Part shown: positions 62,020-64,000 of the stretch, piece by piece
Layout: every line of letters begins with the position of its first letter
Position numbering within the stretch: the stretch's first letter is position 1
Assembly: GCF_016219575.1 (NCBI RefSeq)
Contig: NZ_JACRMG010000020.1
Location: 182,536 to 246,535 of the forward strand
Length of the DNA stretch: 64,000 nt
From: Bradyrhizobium sp.
GTDB taxonomy: Bacteria; Pseudomonadota; Alphaproteobacteria; Rhizobiales; Xanthobacteraceae
Direction of reading: 5' to 3'
Notes under the pieces: generated by a model
The model's input: only the letters and a program-made list of their open reading frames with translations
The model's database searches: none
What the model was told of the DNA's origin: nothing
Program-made: the position numbers and the translations under genes

Positions 62020-63663
62020 ATGGAAACGTTCGATTATGTGATCATCGGCGCCGGTTCTGCGGGCAGCGTGCTTGCCAACCGGCTGGGCGAGGACTTGGGA
62101 ACAAAGATCTGCGTGCTGGAGGCGGGGCCGAGCGACTGGCATCCCTACATCCATCTGCCGGCGGGCTTCATCAAGACCTTCCACATGAAGAGCATCAACT
62201 GGGCCTACCAGCAGGAAGTGGGCCCGTGGACCGGCGGCCGCAGCATCTATGCGCCGCGCGGCAAGACGCTCGGCGGTTCGTCCTCGATCAACGGCCACAT
62301 CTACAACCGCGGCCAGCGCCAGGATTTCGACACCTGGGCGCAGATGGGCAACCGCGGCTGGGGCTATCCGGACGTGCTGCCGTACTTCAAGCGGATGGAG
62401 AAGCGGGTCGGCGAGGGCGAAGACACCTTCCGCGGCCGCGAGGGACCGCTCACGGTCACCACCATGGACTGGCAGGATCCGCTCTGCGAAGCCTTCATGG
62501 AAGGCGCGGTCAGCCTCGGCATTCCCAAGAACCCCGATTACAACGGCGGGATCCAGGAAGGCGTCTCCTACTGCCAGCGCACCATCGAGGGCGGCCTGCG
62601 CATGAGCGCTGCGAAAGCGTTCCTGCATCCGGCGCGCAAGCGCGGCAATGTCGACGTGCGCACGCATGCCCACGTCACCAACATCATCTTCGAGGGCAAG
62701 CGCGCGGTCGGCGTGCGCTACCTCAGGGGCGGGCGCGGCGGCACGCCGGTCGAGGTGCGCGCGTCGAAGGAAGTCATCCTCTCCGGCGGCGCCTATAATT
62801 CGCCGCAGGTGCTGCAGCTCTCCGGCGTCGGGTCGCCGGAACTATTGAACTCGCTCGGCATCCAGGTGCGCCACGCGCTGCCCGGCGTCGGCGAGGGCCT
62901 GCAGGACCACTACGCGCCGCGCTCGGTGGCCCGTGTGAAGAACATCAAGACCATCAACGAGCTTCGGCGCGGCCTCAGCCTCTGGGTCGAGGCGCTGAAA
63001 TGGGCGACCACGCGGCGCGGCCTGCTGTCGCTGTCGCCGACCATGGTCTACTGCTTCTGGCATTCCGGCGAGACGCACGAAACCTCCGACCTGCAGCTCA
63101 CCTTCACGCCGGCGAGTTACAAGGAGGGCGTGCAGGGCCAGCTCGAGGACGAGCCGGGCATGACGGTTGCCTCCTGGCAACAGCGGCCGGAGAGCCGCGG
63201 TTACGTCCGCGCCCGCTCGTCCGATCCGTTCGAGCCGCCGATCATCCAGACCAACTACCTCGTCGAGGAGATCGACCGCCGCGTCGTCGTCGCCGGCATG
63301 AAGCTGGCGCGACGCCTGCTCGCCTCCGAGCCGCTCAAGCCGTATTATGCCTATGAGGATTTCCCGGGCCCGAAGGTGCAGAGCGACGCGGAGATCCTGG
63401 CGGCAGTGACGGAACGCGGCACCACCACCTTCCATCCCGGCTGCACCTGCCGGATGGGGCCGGCCGACAAGCCGTGGGCCGTCGTCGACGACCAGCTCCG
63501 CGTCCACGGTCTCGAGGGCCTGCGCGTGATCGACGCCTCGATCATGCCGCGCATGATCTCGGCCAACCTCAATGCGTCGACGCTGATGATCGCCGACAAG
63601 GCCAGCGATATGATCCGCGGCAAGGCGGCGCCGGAAGCGGTGAAGCTGGCGGGATATGCGTGA
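62020..63663 (+). CDS. GMC family FAD-dependent oxidoreductase (choline dehydrogenase-like)
   Basis: A 547-residue flavoenzyme. The ADP-binding motif DYVIIGAGSAGSVLANRL is at the N-terminus, the GMC signature GKTLGGSSSINGHIYNRG near residue 85, and the second GMC motif SGGAYNSPQVLQLSGVG near residue 255. The active-site His is in TTTFHPGCTCRMG and the C-terminal Asn in SANLNASTLMIADK. It oxidises alcohols; choline or other substrates cannot be told apart. The ATG at 62020 is chosen because the upstream frame runs through repeats. Confidence 0.9.
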   Translation: METFDYVIIGAGSAGSVLANRLGEDLGTKICVLEAGPSDWHPYIHLPAGFIKTFHMKSINWAYQQEVGPWTGGRSIYAPRGKTLGGSSSINGHIYNRGQRQDFDTWAQMGNRGWGYPDVLPYFKRMEKRVGEGEDTFRGREGPLTVTTMDWQDPLCEAFMEGAVSLGIPKNPDYNGGIQEGVSYCQRTIEGGLRMSAAKAFLHPARKRGNVDVRTHAHVTNIIFEGKRAVGVRYLRGGRGGTPVEVRASKEVILSGGAYNSPQVLQLSGVGSPELLNSLGIQVRHALPGVGEGLQDHYAPRSVARVKNIKTINELRRGLSLWVEALKWATTRRGLLSLSPTMVYCFWHSGETHETSDLQLTFTPASYKEGVQGQLEDEPGMTVASWQQRPESRGYVRARSSDPFEPPIIQTNYLVEEIDRRVVVAGMKLARRLLASEPLKPYYAYEDFPGPKVQSDAEILAAVTERGTTTFHPGCTCRMGPADKPWAVVDDQLRVHGLEGLRVIDASIMPRMISANLNASTLMIADKASDMIRGKAAPEAVKLAGYA

Positions 63664-63670
63664 GGGAATC

Positions 63671-63754
63671 GTAGGATGGGTAGAGCCGTAGGCGAAACCC
63701 ATCAATGTGAGGCTAACGAAAGTGATGGGTTTCGCTGCGCTCTACCCATCCTAC
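63671..63754. repeat. Dispersed palindromic repeat, family A
   Basis: GTAGGATGGGTAGAGCCGTAGGCG at the left and CGCTGCGCTCTACCCATCCTAC at the right. It follows the GMC gene. Confidence 0.85.
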
Positions 63755-63775
63755 AAGTGAAACTTGGCCACAACC

Positions 63776-63859
63776 GTCATTGCGAGCGAAGCGAAGCAAT
63801 CCAGCTTGCTTCGCCGCAGCTAGGAAGCTGGATTGCTTCCTCGCTTTGCTCCTCGCAAT
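63776..63859. repeat. Dispersed palindromic repeat, family C
   Basis: GTCATTGCGAGCGAAGCGAAGC at the left and GCTCCTCGCAATT at the right; second copy of the element at 7359-7441. Confidence 0.8.
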
Positions 63860-63911
63860 TGTGCATGTTCACTAATTCGCTGATTGGATCGCTCCACTGG
63901 AGGATGATCCG

Positions 63912-64000
63912 ATGCGCGACAACAGCTATGACCGGACGATTGAACGCAATTATCTGCAGAAGTGGCGTTTTCTGATCCCGGAGTACGAGGCGGTAAAGGC
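63912..64000 (+). CDS. 5' end of a gene cut by the window edge, possibly an integrase-like protein
   Basis: ATG at 63912 follows GGAGGATG. The 29 residues visible read MRDNSYDRTIERNYLQKW, then RFLIPEYEAVK. The charged helical start recalls the N-terminus of some IS481-type integrase-like proteins, but too little is present to decide. The gene continues beyond the window. Confidence 0.35.
   Translation, partial: MRDNSYDRTIERNYLQKWRFLIPEYEAVK

Overview
The window is a GC-rich chromosomal segment of an alphaproteobacterium, most probably Bradyrhizobium or a close relative in Nitrobacteraceae. The evidence is the gene content (a rhizobial glpR-glpD-glpSTPQUV glycerol locus, an RpoE-ChrR pair, an intracellular PHB depolymerase, a TrpX-type binding protein, and formate/nitrite transporter plus PP2C-kinase neighbours) and many short dispersed palindromic repeats of the kind common in that genus. 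No rRNA, tRNA, CRISPR array or complete insertion sequence was seen. All calls come from reading the sequence; no database search was run.

Layout. 0-8.1 kb: a YcaQ-type glycosylase, a methyltransferase, a TetR-controlled RND efflux operon and a flavin reductase. 8.1-16.1 kb: a secreted VHL-beta-like protein, then a tightly packed beta-oxidation operon (acyl-CoA dehydrogenase, thiolase, FadB/J-type multifunctional enzyme, thioesterase) and two small exported proteins. 16.3-25.2 kb: glycerol uptake and catabolism, with the regulator glpR, the dehydrogenase glpD and a complete ABC importer. 25.4-38.6 kb: mostly housekeeping genes (SGNH hydrolase, old yellow enzyme, SDR, two lytic transglycosylases, RTX protein, HtpX, metallophosphoesterase, GFA protein, TspO). 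38.7-46.5 kb: a stress block (MipA/OmpV, fasciclin, DUF2177, FolE, TerC) next to the ECF sigma factor/anti-sigma pair RpoE-ChrR and a second ECF sigma factor. 46.6-51.4 kb: an amino-acid-type binding protein, a formate/nitrite channel with a long structured leader, and a PP2C phosphatase-kinase fusion. 51.4-54.2 kb: a scarred accessory patch with gene remnants, bracketed by an inverted repeat. 54.2-64 kb: ModA-like binding protein, PHB depolymerase, GST, cupin, AraC regulator, SMP-30 protein, acetyltransferase, GMC oxidoreductase, and the start of a further gene cut by the window end.

The most interesting signal is a local regulon. Four promoters share the exact architecture TGATCC-N16-CGTT. 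They stand before rpoE-chrR, before folE (with DUF2177 downstream), before the fasciclin gene and before the second ECF sigma factor. Together with the zinc-cupin anti-sigma ChrR this looks like a singlet-oxygen or photo-oxidative response module that includes a pterin-biosynthesis enzyme and a sigma cascade. The folE leader also carries a terminator-like hairpin. Copies of the 5' part of tspO, in direct orientation, flank the mipA-to-terC block, which suggests how the block reached its place beside rpoE.
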